NCBI GenBank assembly: GCA_005503055.1
Contig: SCOX01000008.1
Location: 169,756 to 233,755 of the forward strand
Length of the DNA: 64,000 nucleotides
Direction: 5' to 3'
Origin: Lysobacteraceae bacterium P
GTDB taxonomy: Bacteria; Pseudomonadota; Gammaproteobacteria; Xanthomonadales; Xanthomonadaceae
Shown here: piece after piece, positions 49,668-59,276 of the stretch
Layout: every line of letters starts with the position of its first letter
How positions within the stretch are numbered: position 1 is the stretch's first letter
Position numbers and translations under genes: made by a program
The notes under the pieces: generated by a model
What the model saw: only the letters and a program-made list of their open reading frames with translations
Databases searched by the model: none
What the model was told of the DNA's origin: nothing

Positions 49668-51272
49668 ATGTCCGACGTTTCCCTCGAAGCCGCCCGCCGC
49701 CGTACGTTCGCGATCATCTCGCATCCCGACGCGGGCAAGACCACGCTCACCGAAAAGCTGCTGCTGTTCGGCGGCGCGATCCAGATGGCCGGCTCGGTCA
49801 AGGGCCGCAAGGCCGCACGGCACGCGACGTCCGACTGGATGGCGCTGGAAAAGGAGCGCGGCATCTCGGTGACCAGCTCGGTGATGCAGTTCCCCTACGA
49901 GGGCCGCATCGTCAACCTGCTCGACACGCCCGGCCACGCCGACTTCGGCGAGGACACCTACCGCGTGCTCACCGCGGTGGACTCGGCACTGATGGTCATC
50001 GACGTGGCAAAGGGCGTGGAGGAGCGCACGATCAAGCTGATGGAGGTGTGCCGCCTGCGCGACACGCCGATCATGACCTTCATCAACAAGCTCGACCGCG
50101 AAGGCAAGAACCCGATCGACCTGCTGGACGAAGTGGAGAGCGTGCTGGGCATCCAGTGCGCGCCGATCACCTGGCCGATCGGCATGGGCCAGCGCCTGAA
50201 GGGCGTGGTCCATCTGGTCACCGGCGAAGTGCATCTGTACGAGCAGGGTCGCAACTTCACCCGACAGGACTCGACCATCTTCGCCTCCATCGACGATCCG
50301 GCGCTGGAAGCGCGCATCGGCGCGCCGATGCTGCGCGAGCTGCGCGACGAGCTGGAGCTGGTGGAAGGCGCCTCCCATCCCTTCGACATGGCCAAGTACC
50401 TGGCCGGCGAGCAGACGCCGGTGTTCTTCGGCTCGGCCGTCAACAATTTCGGTGTCCAGCTGCTGCTGGACTTCTTCGTCGACCACGCGCCGTCGCCCAG
50501 GCCGCGCGCGACGACCTCGCGCGAAGTGGCCTCCTACGAGCCCAAGCTCACCGGTTTCGTGTTCAAGATCCAGGCGAACATGGACCCGCAGCACCGCGAC
50601 CGCGTGGCGTTCATGCGCATCTGCTCGGGCCAGTTCTCCGCCGGCATGAAGGCCTTCCACGTGCGCAGCGGCAAGGAAGTAAAACTCGCCAACGCGTTGA
50701 CGTTCATGGCGTCCGACCGCGAGATCGCCGAGAACGCGTGGCCGGGCGATGTCATCGGCATCCACAACCACGGCACGATCTCCATCGGCGACAGCTTCAC
50801 CGAAGGCGAGGCGCTGAGCTTCACGGGCATCCCGAACTTCGCCCCGGAACTGTTCCGCCGCGCGCGCTTGCGCGATCCGCTCAAGCTCAAGCAGTTGCAG
50901 AAGGGGCTGGCGCAATTGTCGGAAGAAGGCGCCACACAGTTCTTCCGGCCGCTCATGAGCAACGACCTGATCCTCGGCGCGGTCGGCGTGCTGCAGTTCG
51001 ACGTGGTCGCCTACCGCTTGAAGGACGAATACGGCGTGGACGCCAGCTTCGAGCAGGTCGCCGTCGCCACGGCGCGCTGGATCCGCTGCGACAACGAGAA
51101 GAAGCTGGAAGAGTTCCGCGACAAGAACGCGATGAACCTCGCGCTCGATGCGGCGGGCCAGCTGGTCTACCTCGCGCCGACGCGCGTGAACCTGCAGCTG
51201 GCGCAGGAACGCGCGCCGGACGTCACCTTCCTGGCCACGCGCGAGCACGCGCACGCGGCGGCGTTCGACTGA
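49668..51272 (+). CDS. prfC: Peptide chain release factor 3
   Basis: RF3 is the GTPase that recycles RF1/RF2 from the ribosome. The 534 residues have G1 [14 protein letters not shown], switch [14 protein letters not shown]3 [17 protein letters not shown]4 [18 protein letters not shown], then domain II ([21 protein letters not shown]) and domain III ([17 protein letters not shown]). It is full length. A small DUF1294 gene starts 14 bases after its stop. Confidence 0.97.
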   Translation: MSDVSLEAARRRTFAIISHPDAGKTTLTEKLLLFGGAIQMAGSVKGRKAARHATSDWMALEKERGISVTSSVMQFPYEGRIVNLLDTPGHADFGEDTYRVLTAVDSALMVIDVAKGVEERTIKLMEVCRLRDTPIMTFINKLDREGKNPIDLLDEVESVLGIQCAPITWPIGMGQRLKGVVHLVTGEVHLYEQGRNFTRQDSTIFASIDDPALEARIGAPMLRELRDELELVEGASHPFDMAKYLAGEQTPVFFGSAVNNFGVQLLLDFFVDHAPSPRPRATTSREVASYEPKLTGFVFKIQANMDPQHRDRVAFMRICSGQFSAGMKAFHVRSGKEVKLANALTFMASDREIAENAWPGDVIGIHNHGTISIGDSFTEGEALSFTGIPNFAPELFRRARLRDPLKLKQLQKGLAQLSEEGATQFFRPLMSNDLILGAVGVLQFDVVAYRLKDEYGVDASFEQVAVATARWIRCDNEKKLEEFRDKNAMNLALDAAGQLVYLAPTRVNLQLAQERAPDVTFLATREHAHAAAFD

Positions 51273-51285
51273 TGAGCGCGCACGG

Positions 51286-51555
51286 ATGAGCGCATGGGTG
51301 GCGTGGTGGCTCGCGCTCAACCTCGCCACCGTGCTGGTCTTCGGTTACGACAAGGCGATCGCCGGCGGCAAGCGTCGGCGCGTCCCGGAACGCACGCTGC
51401 TCGCGCTGGCGTTGCTCGGCGGCTCGCCGGGCGCCCTGTTCGCGATGGGGTTGTTCCGCCACAAGACGGCCAAGCCGGGGTTCCGGCGAGCGATGATCCT
51501 GATCGTCGCGGTGCAGTTGGTCGTGCTGGCCTGGTTGTATCGGTCGGTTGCGTAG
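51286..51555 (+). CDS. DUF1294 small membrane protein
   Basis: 89 residues, two to three hydrophobic segments (WVAWWLALNLATVLVFGYDK, LALALLGGSPGALFAMGLF, MILIVAVQLVVLAWLY) separated by a basic loop KRRRVPE and the motif FRHKTAKPGF, which define DUF1294. Function unknown. It is likely co-transcribed with prfC and converges with the dioxygenase gene. Confidence 0.88.
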   Translation: MSAWVAWWLALNLATVLVFGYDKAIAGGKRRRVPERTLLALALLGGSPGALFAMGLFRHKTAKPGFRRAMILIVAVQLVVLAWLYRSVA

Positions 51556-51582
51556 CGAAGCGTTGGCTGCGCCCGCGGATCG

Positions 51583-52215
51583 TCAGCCGCGCGCCGGCAA
51601 CTTCCCCACCCAGGCCGGCGGCGGCTGGTCGGCGTCGAAGTACTCGAAGATCAGGTGGATACGGTCCGTCGAGCCGTTGTTCTCCACTGCGTGCACGGCC
51701 ATGTTGCTCACCTCCACCGCTTCGCCCTCGGCGAAGTGGTAGCCGGTGCCATCGATAAAGAACACGACGCCATCGTTGGTCGACAGCGGCACGTGGATCT
51801 TGTGCGGCCACTTGGCCGCGGGATTCGCGTCGCGGTGCGGCTTTATGACGCCACCGGGCGGCATGCGCGCGAGCATCACGCGCGGGAATTCGGCGTGCGC
51901 GTAACCATAGGGCGCGACGGCCTGCTCGAGCACCGGTTCCAGCAGTTCGCGCCAGGACGACCAGAGCGGCCGCTCGTAGTGCTTGCGCCAATCCTGGAAG
52001 TCGCTGACGAAGCGGAACACGATGTGGCGCGTGCGATCGAGCGCTTCGAACCGGTTGGGCTTGTCGGCGTTCTCGGCGTCCCACGTCGCTTCGGGAAGGG
52101 CGAGCACCGCATCGCGCAAGCGGGCGATGTCGACGTGGCCCAGGCGGCGCACGGACGTGGTCTTGCGCGGATTGGGCTGGATGTCGGCGGGAGAGAAGGC
52201 GGCGGTGGACGTCAT
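51583..52215 (-). CDS. Aspartyl/asparaginyl beta-hydroxylase-like 2-oxoglutarate dioxygenase
   Basis: 210 residues of the AspH/LpxO family. The Fe(II)-binding face shows PGGVIKPHRDANPAAKWPHKIHVPL (split: His in PHRD, then HKIHVPL) and VEVSNMAVHAVENNGSTDRIHL, the second His followed by the Arg that binds 2-oxoglutarate. The enzyme hydroxylates a protein side chain or a fatty-acyl chain; the target cannot be told. It begins 2 bases after the sulfotransferase stop, so the two are translated from one transcript. Confidence 0.87.
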   Translation of the reverse strand: MTSTAAFSPADIQPNPRKTTSVRRLGHVDIARLRDAVLALPEATWDAENADKPNRFEALDRTRHIVFRFVSDFQDWRKHYERPLWSSWRELLEPVLEQAVAPYGYAHAEFPRVMLARMPPGGVIKPHRDANPAAKWPHKIHVPLSTNDGVVFFIDGTGYHFAEGEAVEVSNMAVHAVENNGSTDRIHLIFEYFDADQPPPAWVGKLPARG

Positions 52216-52217
52216 GG

Positions 52218-52841
52218 TCAGAAGCCGTATCCGAACAGTTCCAGGTCTCGCCGATAGAACTCGGCGACGCCATCGATCAGTGCCTGGTCATAGTAGTCCC
52301 GGTAGCTGCCGCGGCGCGAACTGTTGACCTGCCCAAGTTGCGCGCTCGGCAGCCCCAGGCGGGCGCAGATGGCATCGTAGGAGCCTTGCATGTCCTCGAC
52401 GCGGCCCACGACGTCAGCCAGCATCGCGCCATCCTCGCCGGTGACGAACGTGTGTTGCGGCTGGAACAGGATGTGCTGCGTCGGCCGGGCCTGGAACAGG
52501 ATGTAACGCATCACCTGCTGAGGATTCTTCAGGAAGGCGCCGTCGGCGCGCGTCATGAAGGCGCAGTACGAGACGAAGCGATCGAACGGATTGCGCACGA
52601 AGGCGAACTTCAAGTACGAGGCGAACGCCTCTTCGCCGAGGAACGGGCGGATCTGCTGCAACGTGATGTGGCCGTGCTTGATCGCCGCCAGTTCTTCGAA
52701 AGGGAACCGCTTGTTCACGAACAGACCGACTTGCTCCAGATCTTCCTCGCTGAGGTGTTCACGCAACGCCTGGCGCACCGAATGCGTGCCGGTCTTGGGA
52801 ATGGCGGCGAAGACGAAACGGTGCTGGTGCGAAATGATCAT
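52218..52841 (-). CDS. Sulfotransferase-family protein
   Basis: 207 residues from Met at 52841 (an upstream ATG at 52886 adds a Pro-rich 15-residue lead). PAPS-binding motifs are visible: AAIPKTGTHSVRQAL (5'-phosphosulfate loop) and FAFVRNPFDRFVSYCAF (3'-phosphate loop). This is the carbohydrate-sulfotransferase fold (Sulfotransfer_2). It is the first gene of a pair with the AspH-like dioxygenase. The acceptor is unknown; a surface polysaccharide, lipid or peptide is possible. Confidence 0.85.
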   Translation of the reverse strand: MIISHQHRFVFAAIPKTGTHSVRQALREHLSEEDLEQVGLFVNKRFPFEELAAIKHGHITLQQIRPFLGEEAFASYLKFAFVRNPFDRFVSYCAFMTRADGAFLKNPQQVMRYILFQARPTQHILFQPQHTFVTGEDGAMLADVVGRVEDMQGSYDAICARLGLPSAQLGQVNSSRRGSYRDYYDQALIDGVAEFYRRDLELFGYGF

Positions 52842-52987
52842 CGGGACCGGAGGGTTTGCGGGCGGCGTGGGTAGTGGCGGGATCATAAAGGCTCTGCGTG
52901 CGTCCTGAGGCCCATGTCACATCCTCGACAGGATCATGGCCGCCGTTTCCGAGCATTTGCTCCAGCTTGCGCTACGATGCTCGCATC

Positions 52988-53689
52988 ATGTCCCCCGCCC
53001 GCTCCGTCCACGACGGTTCCGCGTCCCTTGCGCCGCATGACATGCATTCGGTGCGCGAGGAATTCGTCAACGCCCTGACCCACGGCCTGGGCGCGACGGC
53101 CGCGCTCGCAGGCGGCGCCGTGCTGATCACGCTGGCGGCACTGCACGGCGATGGCTGGCAGCTGGCCGGCGCGATCGTCTTCGGCATCTGCCTGCTGCTG
53201 CTTTACCTGGCCTCGACGCTGTACCACGCGATCCAGCACCCCATCGCCAAGGCGCGGTTGAAGGTGTTCGATCACTGCGCGATCTACCTGCTGATCGCCG
53301 GCACCTACACGCCCTTCACGCTCATCGGCCTGCGCGGGCCGTGGGGATGGGGCCTGTTCGCGGCGATCTGGACGCTGGCCCTCGCCGGCGTGGTGTTCAA
53401 ACTGTTCTTCACCGGTCGATTCAAACTGCTGTCCACCGGCATCTACATCGCGATGGGCTGGCTGGTGATCGTGGCGATCGAGCCCCTGCTGGGCGCGCTG
53501 GACGCATGGACGATCGGCTGGCTCTTCGCCGGCGGCGTCTTCTACACGCTGGGCACGGTGTTCTACCACCGGCCTTCCCTGCCCTACTCCCATGCGATCT
53601 GGCATCTGTTCGTGGTCGCCGGCAGCGTCTGCCATTACGTCGCCGTGATGGCCCAGGTCGTAACACCCGGTCGCATCCTGCCCAGCTGA
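52988..53689 (+). CDS. Hemolysin III / PAQR-family membrane protein
   Basis: 233 residues with seven predicted helices. Conserved features are EEFVNALTHGLGA at the N-terminus, YLASTLYHAIQHP, FDHCAIYLLIAGTYTPF, IYIAMGWLVI and a C-terminal HAIWHLFVVAGSVCHYVAV, with three histidines for zinc as in the adiponectin-receptor superfamily, which includes membrane hydrolases. The hemolysin name is historical. The start is ATG 52988, or 53042 (MHSVREEF). It stands alone. Confidence 0.92.
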   Translation: MSPARSVHDGSASLAPHDMHSVREEFVNALTHGLGATAALAGGAVLITLAALHGDGWQLAGAIVFGICLLLLYLASTLYHAIQHPIAKARLKVFDHCAIYLLIAGTYTPFTLIGLRGPWGWGLFAAIWTLALAGVVFKLFFTGRFKLLSTGIYIAMGWLVIVAIEPLLGALDAWTIGWLFAGGVFYTLGTVFYHRPSLPYSHAIWHLFVVAGSVCHYVAVMAQVVTPGRILPS

Positions 53690-53798
53690 ACTGCGCACAA
53701 CGTATTCACTTTCGCTTGACCGCGCGCCACCGAAGGTGGGGCCGACCCCACGCGGAATCTGCGGTGACCGGCTTGCGTTCCCCCCGTCCTTCCACACC

Positions 53799-53822
53799 AC
53801 GCGTGCGCCGCGGCGCACGCGT
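53799..53822. promoter_or_regulatory. 24-bp perfect palindrome just upstream of asmA
   Basis: ACGCGTGCGCCG followed by CGGCGCACGCGT is a perfect 12+12 palindrome with no loop. It ends 8 bases before the asmA ATG at 53831, covering the ribosome-binding region. No Shine-Dalgarno is visible between. No T run follows, so it is not a terminator. It could bind a protein or fold in the mRNA. Confidence 0.8.
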
Positions 53823-53830
53823 CTGACACC

Positions 53831-55801
53831 ATGCGTTGGCGCGGGTCGCGGCGCGATGGACACGATGGCAACGCGGGCGACGCGCGCGCGTGGCCGCACC
53901 GTCATCCGGTGATGACGGCGCTGGCGATCGTCGCCGCGCTCATCGCGATCCTGATCGCGATCTGGGACTGGAACTGGTTCAAGGGCCCCATCGAGCGCCA
54001 GGTGAAGGCCCGTACCGATCGCGAGTTCCACATCGATGGCAACCTCGACGTCGACCTGGGCTGGACTCCGGTGGTGTCGGCCGAACGCGTGCGCTTTGGC
54101 AACGCACGGTGGGCGAAGGAGCCGGTGATGGCATCGGCGGATCGCGCCGAGATCGGTATCGCCCTGCGGCCACTGCTGCGTCGGCAGGTGCTGTTGCCGC
54201 TGATCCGCCTCGATCGCCCGCGCCTGTTGCTGGAAACCAATCCGAAGGGCGGCGACGGCAACTGGGTCTTTGGCGACCAGAGTGGCGACACCACCGTGCA
54301 GTTCCGCCGCGTCGATATCCAGCGCGGCTTCCTGCAATTCCTCGATGCCCCCAAACGCACCGACATCCGCATCGGCGTGAGCAGCCAGGGCGGACGCACG
54401 CGCGATGCGTCGGCGCCGGTGTCGATCGTCGGCGGTGGCCTGTGGGAGAACAACAAGTTCGTGATGCAGGGCAGCGCGGCCTCGCCGCTCCTGCTCCGCG
54501 ACCGCGAAGCGCCCTACCGCATCAACGTGCGCGCGTCGGCCGGAGCCACGCATGCTCATGCGCGCGGCACCCTGCTCGATCCGCTGCGGCTGCGCGGGTT
54601 CGACCTGCAGATGAAGTTGTCCGGGCGCGATCTGGGCGATCTGTATCCGCTGCTCGGCCTGGCGATCCCGCACACGCCGCCGTATACGCTCGATGGCCGG
54701 TTCAGCCGCGAAGGCGATGTCTGGCACTACCGCGACTTCGACGGCCGCATCGGCGATAGCGACATGCATGGCGATGCCAGTGTCGCCACCGGAGGCAAGC
54801 GTCCCTACCTTCGCGCCGACCTGACCTCCAAGCGCCTGGATTTCGACGACCTTGCCGGCTTCGTCGGCGGCACGCCGCAAACCGGTCGCGGCGAAACCGC
54901 CAACCCGCAACAGGCGGCGGAGGCCGCGAAGGAAGAGGCGAGCGCTCGCCTGCTGCCCGACACGCCCTACGACCTGGCGAAGCTGCGCGCGATGGATGCC
55001 GACGTGCGCCTGCGCGCGATGCGCATCAACGCGCCGAGCCTGCCGCTGGACGACATGGACGCGCACCTGTTGCTCGAAGGCGGGATGCTGAAGCTCGATC
55101 CGCTCAACTTCGGCGTGGCCGACGGCGATATCCGTTCGCGCATCCGCATGGACGCGCGCACCGACACCATCCGCACCCGCGCCGACGCGAAGCTCGCCGG
55201 GCTCAACCTCAGCAAGCTCCTGCCGACGGTGAAGCTGGCGCAGAACGCCATCGGCAAGGTCGGCGGCGAGGTGGGCATCGAAGGCACCGGCAATTCGATC
55301 GCGGCCATGCTCGGCAGCAGCGACGGCAACATGGCCTTCGGCATGGGCCAGGGGCGCATCAGCAACATGCTCATGGAAATGGCCGGCATCGATCTGGCCG
55401 AGATCATCAAGTTCAAGCTCGGCGGCGACCGGCAGATCCCGGTGCGCTGCGCGTTCGCGGATTTCGGCGTGGACGACGGCCTCATGACGGCCCGGTCGCT
55501 CGCGTTCGACACCAGCGACACGATCCTGGTCGGATCGGGCACGGTGAACCTGCGAGACGAGAAGCTCGACCTCACCATCCGCCCGCGTCCGAAGGATCGC
55601 AGCCTGCTGGTGTTCCGCACGCCGCTGCGCGTGGACGGCACGTTCAAGAAGCCGGGCGTGCATCCGGACCTCGCAGGCGTGGGGCTTCGCGGCGCGATCG
55701 CCCTGACGCTGGCGACCATCACGCCGCCGGCGGCGCTGCTGGCGACGCTGGAGCTGGGGCCGGGCGAGGATTCGGGCTGCGGCGGACGTTACGCCAAGTA
55801 A
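53831..55801 (+). CDS. AsmA-family protein
   Basis: 656 residues. An N-terminal anchor (VMTALAIVAALIAILIAIWDW, shown in part; about 27-47) is followed by a large periplasmic beta-rich chain typical of AsmA/TamB bridge proteins: AERVRFGNARWAKEPVM near the start, a hydrophobic C-terminal groove region (GEVGIEGTGNSIAAML, SNMLMEMAGIDLAEIIKFKL, CAFADFGVDDGLMTARSLAF), and a GSGTVNLRDEKLDLTIRPRP ending. Such proteins are proposed to carry phospholipid between membranes. The 24-bp palindrome precedes it. Confidence 0.9.
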   Translation: MRWRGSRRDGHDGNAGDARAWPHRHPVMTALAIVAALIAILIAIWDWNWFKGPIERQVKARTDREFHIDGNLDVDLGWTPVVSAERVRFGNARWAKEPVMASADRAEIGIALRPLLRRQVLLPLIRLDRPRLLLETNPKGGDGNWVFGDQSGDTTVQFRRVDIQRGFLQFLDAPKRTDIRIGVSSQGGRTRDASAPVSIVGGGLWENNKFVMQGSAASPLLLRDREAPYRINVRASAGATHAHARGTLLDPLRLRGFDLQMKLSGRDLGDLYPLLGLAIPHTPPYTLDGRFSREGDVWHYRDFDGRIGDSDMHGDASVATGGKRPYLRADLTSKRLDFDDLAGFVGGTPQTGRGETANPQQAAEAAKEEASARLLPDTPYDLAKLRAMDADVRLRAMRINAPSLPLDDMDAHLLLEGGMLKLDPLNFGVADGDIRSRIRMDARTDTIRTRADAKLAGLNLSKLLPTVKLAQNAIGKVGGEVGIEGTGNSIAAMLGSSDGNMAFGMGQGRISNMLMEMAGIDLAEIIKFKLGGDRQIPVRCAFADFGVDDGLMTARSLAFDTSDTILVGSGTVNLRDEKLDLTIRPRPKDRSLLVFRTPLRVDGTFKKPGVHPDLAGVGLRGAIALTLATITPPAALLATLELGPGEDSGCGGRYAK

Positions 55802-55829
55802 CGGCGCGCTGATTCGCTGGCCGGGTCGA

Positions 55830-56258
55830 TCAGCTGGCGATGTAGCGCTGCAGCTGGTCCAGTTCGAGCTGCTGGTCTTCGATCACGGCCTTCACCAGAT
55901 CGCCGATCGACACGACGCCCAGCACCTGCCCGTTGTGCACCACCGGCAGATGGCGGATGCGTCGTTCGGTGACGATCTGCATGCAGCGGTCGGTGCTGTC
56001 GTCCAACCCGATCGTGACCACTTCACCGGTCATGATGGTGCGAATCAGCGTGTCGGCCGACGATCGTCCCTGGAGCACGATCTTGCGCGCATAGTCGCGC
56101 TCGGAAAGGATGCCCACCAGCCGTCCCGCGTCCAGCACGAGTACGGCACCGATGCGCTTTTCGGCCATCAACCTGATCGCATCGATGACGGGCGCGTCCG
56201 GGCCGATCGCGAACACTTCGGGCGCTTTGGCTTCGAGCAGTTGCCGCACGGTGCGCAT
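55830..56258 (-). CDS. CBS-domain pair protein
   Basis: 142 residues, essentially two CBS domains: first with VIDAIRLMAEKRIGAVLVLD, GRLVGILSERDYARKIVLQG; second with TDRCMQIVTERRIRHLPVV, GQVLGVVSIGDLVKAVIEDQ. No effector domain. Such stand-alone proteins bind adenosyl ligands and modulate partners. AAGGAG lies 7 bases before ATG 56258. It converges with asmA. Confidence 0.9.
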   Translation of the reverse strand: MRTVRQLLEAKAPEVFAIGPDAPVIDAIRLMAEKRIGAVLVLDAGRLVGILSERDYARKIVLQGRSSADTLIRTIMTGEVVTIGLDDSTDRCMQIVTERRIRHLPVVHNGQVLGVVSIGDLVKAVIEDQQLELDQLQRYIAS

Positions 56259-56340
56259 GGCCGTCTCCTTTGCCGCCAGGGGGCTTGGGGCCGAGCATAC
56301 TCCAGGGCATGTCAACGCATGCGAAGGCACGCGGACCTGC

Positions 56341-57366
56341 TCAGTCGACCGCCGAACCACGCAGGCGCTGCACGCGATCGGCCTCTCCCGGCGACTCGCC
56401 CACCATGCCGGCCCGTGTCGGCCGCGCGGGCTGCCAGCTGTCCACCAGATACAACGGGCGCTGCTTGGATTCGTCGTACAAGCGCCCCAGGTATTCCCCG
56501 ATCACACCCAAAGCGATGAGCTGCACGCCACCGAGGAAGAGGATCACCGACATCATCGTCGGCCAGCCGGCGACCGGATCGCCCCAGAACAGCGCCTTGA
56601 CGATGATGGCCACGCCGTAGACGAACGCCACCAGCGCGGTCAGCAGGCCCAGGTACGTCGCCAGTCGCAGAGGCGCGGTGGAAAAGCTGGTGATGCCTTC
56701 CAGCGCCAGGTTCCACAGTCGCCAGAAGTTGAACTTGCTGCGCCCGGCCGCACGCGGCTCGCGGTGATAGGCGATGGAAACACGGTTGTATCCGACCCAG
56801 CCGAACAGCCCCTTCATGAATCGGTGCCGTTCGCGAAGCTGGCGCAGGCCCGCCAGCGCGCGCGGCGAAAGCAGGCGGAAATCCCCCGTGTCGGCGGGGA
56901 TCGGCGTATTCGACAACAGACCGATCACGCGGTAGAAGGCATGCGCCGTGGAACGCTTCAGCCAGCCCTCGCCCTCGCGTTCCATGCGGGTGCCATGGAC
57001 GTCGTCGTAGCCTTCGCGCCACTTGGCGACGAACAGCGGAATAAGTTCCGGCGGATCCTGTCCGTCGGCATCGAGGATCAACGCGGCACCTTCCTCGACG
57101 CGATCCAGCCCTGCGGTCAACGCGAGCTCCTTGCCGAAATTGCGCGACAGCCGCAGCAGCGCGATGCGCCGATCGACGCTGGCGAGGTGCTGCATCACCG
57201 CCCATGTCGCGTCGGTGCTGCCGTCGTCGACATAGAGCATCTGACCGTCGATGCCCTCCTCGCGCGCGAGCCTGTCGAGCGCCGCGCCGATGCGGGACTG
57301 CAGCAACGCGAGGTTGTCGGCCTCGTTGTAGGCGGCGACGACGACGGTAAGGCGGTCCGGGCTCAT
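56341..57366 (-). CDS. Membrane GT2 glycosyltransferase (GtrB/DPM1 type)
   Basis: 341 residues. GT-A motifs: TVVVAAYNEADNLALL, YVDDGSTDATW, LILDADGQDPPELI, GDFRLLSPRAL, and KGLFGWVGYNRVSIAYHRE. Two C-terminal helices (LATYLGLLTALVAFVYGVAIIV and MMSVILFLGGVQLIALGVIGEYLGRLYDESK, shown in parts) match enzymes that load sugar onto polyprenyl phosphate (GtrB, ArnC-like). No flippase is adjacent. mtgA lies 46 bases upstream in the same direction. Confidence 0.9.
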   Translation of the reverse strand: MSPDRLTVVVAAYNEADNLALLQSRIGAALDRLAREEGIDGQMLYVDDGSTDATWAVMQHLASVDRRIALLRLSRNFGKELALTAGLDRVEEGAALILDADGQDPPELIPLFVAKWREGYDDVHGTRMEREGEGWLKRSTAHAFYRVIGLLSNTPIPADTGDFRLLSPRALAGLRQLRERHRFMKGLFGWVGYNRVSIAYHREPRAAGRSKFNFWRLWNLALEGITSFSTAPLRLATYLGLLTALVAFVYGVAIIVKALFWGDPVAGWPTMMSVILFLGGVQLIALGVIGEYLGRLYDESKQRPLYLVDSWQPARPTRAGMVGESPGEADRVQRLRGSAVD

Positions 57367-57412
57367 GGCGCCATGGTATCCGTTCGTGCGGGACGTCCGC
57401 GTCGGCCGCGGA

Positions 57413-58150
57413 TCACTCGATCCGCTTGAGGTATTCGGCGCCGCCGATGTAGCGCATCTGCCGCTGGATGGCCTGCGATCTACGCTGCACGTACGGGCCC
57501 GGCCGGTTGATGCTGTAACGGCGGGGGCTCGGCAGCACCGCGGCCATGCGCGCGGCTTCTGCCGGGCCGAGGCGGTCGGCGTCCTTGTGGAAATAGGTGC
57601 GTGCCGCGGCCTGCGCGCCGTACACGCCGTCCCCGAACTCGGCGATGTTCGCGTAGACCTCGATGATGCGGTGCTTCGGCCACAGCGCTTCGATGAGCAC
57701 GGTGTACCAGGCCTCGATGCCCTTGCGCACCCAGCTGCGCCCGCTCCACAGGAACAGGTTCTTTGCCGTCTGCTGGCTGATCGTGCTGCCGCCGCGCACC
57801 TTGCGCCCGCGGGCATTGTTCTTGCGCGCCTTCTCGATGGCTTGCAGATCGAAACCGAAATGCTCGGCGAAGCTCTGGTCTTCGGACGCGATCATCGCCA
57901 GCGGCACGGACGGGGACATCTCATCCAGATCGCGCCAGTCGTAGGCGATGCGGAAGCCCCAGTCGCCATCGCCCCACGCCTCCAGCTGGCGCGAGAGCAT
58001 GAACGCACTGAAGGCCGGATCGACGAATCGGAGCGTCGCCACCTGCACCACGCTGAGCAGCAGCAAACCGACCGGCAGCGCGATCAGCCACCGCAACCAG
58101 CGGCGCCGTGGCTGCGGCTTCGTTGCCAGCGCCTGCTCGGGCGCGCTCAT
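57413..58150 (-). CDS. mtgA: Monofunctional peptidoglycan transglycosylase
   Basis: 245 residues: one N-terminal anchor ([21 protein letters not shown]), then the GT51 domain with [15 protein letters not shown] (catalytic Glu), [32 protein letters not shown] and [13 protein letters not shown]. It polymerises lipid II glycan without a transpeptidase domain. The start at 58150 gives a normal-length cytoplasmic tail; the open frame continues upstream through hslO but is antisense there. It is divergent from hslO. Confidence 0.94.
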   Translation of the reverse strand: MSAPEQALATKPQPRRRWLRWLIALPVGLLLLSVVQVATLRFVDPAFSAFMLSRQLEAWGDGDWGFRIAYDWRDLDEMSPSVPLAMIASEDQSFAEHFGFDLQAIEKARKNNARGRKVRGGSTISQQTAKNLFLWSGRSWVRKGIEAWYTVLIEALWPKHRIIEVYANIAEFGDGVYGAQAAARTYFHKDADRLGPAEAARMAAVLPSPRRYSINRPGPYVQRRSQAIQRQMRYIGGAEYLKRIE

Positions 58151-58152
58151 GC

Positions 58153-58181
58153 CTTGCACGGACAATCTTGTATCCCCATTG
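58153..58181 (+). promoter_or_regulatory. Candidate sigma32 promoter for hslO
   Basis: CTTGCA at 58153-58158 and CCCCATTG at 58174-58181, with a 15-base spacer, resemble the RpoH consensus CTTGAA-N13/17-CCCCAT. They lie 70 bases before the start of hslO, a heat- and oxidant-linked chaperone. Confidence 0.5.
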
Positions 58182-58250
58182 TGTCCAGACCTCTTCACAT
58201 TACCGCGCGCATTATTCCAACGACGCGCGCCGACCGCACGAGTCCCCCGC

Positions 58251-59171
58251 ATGACCGACATTCCGACCGCGCCAGCTGGCGACCGCGACCAGTTGACCCG
58301 TTTCCTCATCGAAGCCGCCGGTGTGCGCGGCGTTCGGGTGCATCTACAGGAGACCTGGCAGCAGATCCGCAGCCGCGCCGAGTACCCGCAGGCCGCCGCC
58401 GAACTGCTCGGCGAAGCCGCGGCTGCGGCGGCGCTGTTCACCGGCCACGCCAAGGTCGACGGCCGACTGTCGGTGCAACTGCGAGGGCACGGGGCGCTGC
58501 GCACGCTGTTCGCCGAATGCACGGCGGCCGGCACCCTGCGCGGCATAGCGCAGGTCGGCGAGGATGCGGGCGAGGTGTCGCGGGACCTGCGCCAACTCGG
58601 CCCGGACGCGGTGCTGGCCATCACCATCGAGAACCCCTCCATCGACGGCCGTGACCCCATGCGGTATCAGGGCCTGGTCGCTCTGGAGTCGGACTCCCTC
58701 AGCGGCGCCTTCGAAGACTATTTCCGCCAGTCCGAGCAACTGCCGACCCGGCTTCTGCTGGCCGCCGACGAACGGCAGGTGGCGGGCCTGATGCTGCAGA
58801 AGCTGCCGGGGGATCATGGCGACGACGACGGATGGTCGCGCGCCGGGGCCCTGTTCGACACGCTCACCACGCGGGAACTGCTGGAATGTTCGGCGAACGA
58901 CCTGCTGACGCGCCTGTTCCACGAGGACGGAGTCCAGGTGCTCGGCGCCAGGCCGCTGCGGTTCGCCTGCTCCTGCTCCCGGGAGCGGGTGGCCTCGATG
59001 CTGGTCTCGCTCGGGGTCGCCGAGGCCGAAGCGGCCGTCGAGGCGGCCGGTGGCGCCGCCCATATCCGTTGCGAGTTTTGCGGACAGAGTTACCGTTTCG
59101 ACGCAGAGGAAATCGCTAGCTTGTTCACCGTGGCGACATCGGAAATGGCAGCCCCTGAGCGGCTGCAGTAG
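58251..59171 (+). CDS. hslO: Hsp33 redox-activated chaperone
   Basis: 306 residues. A holdase activated by oxidation of a zinc site; the four cysteines are in ACSCSRERV (CxC) and CEFCGQSY (CxxC) at the C-terminus. The core shows the conserved [43 protein letters not shown] and TRLLLAADE. The ATG at 58251 follows a promoter with sigma32-like boxes. Cytoplasmic and monocistronic. Confidence 0.96.
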   Translation: MTDIPTAPAGDRDQLTRFLIEAAGVRGVRVHLQETWQQIRSRAEYPQAAAELLGEAAAAAALFTGHAKVDGRLSVQLRGHGALRTLFAECTAAGTLRGIAQVGEDAGEVSRDLRQLGPDAVLAITIENPSIDGRDPMRYQGLVALESDSLSGAFEDYFRQSEQLPTRLLLAADERQVAGLMLQKLPGDHGDDDGWSRAGALFDTLTTRELLECSANDLLTRLFHEDGVQVLGARPLRFACSCSRERVASMLVSLGVAEAEAAVEAAGGAAHIRCEFCGQSYRFDAEEIASLFTVATSEMAAPERLQ

Positions 59172-59193
59172 CCCTTCCGCGTCACCCGGGGAA

Positions 59194-59222
59194 TTGTTAA
59201 ATAAACATAAACGGTCTATAGT
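59194..59222 (+). promoter_or_regulatory. Sigma70-type promoter of the 59277 gene
   Basis: TTGTTA (59194-59199) and TATAGT (59217-59222) with exactly 17 bases between, in an AT-rich island of otherwise GC-rich DNA. The start codon lies 55 bases further on. Confidence 0.65.
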
Positions 59223-59276
59223 CGCGATACTCAGGAGAGGGGAACTCCGCCCGGTTAACCCGGTCGTAAAAAGTCC

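Noticed and set aside
52934..55663. 909-codon minus-strand ORF, and similar long antisense frames such as 60406-63507, 33263-36103 and 13431-15149
   Set aside because: They are shadows of well-conserved genes on the other strand in high-GC DNA; their products are Arg/Ala/Val-rich without domains.
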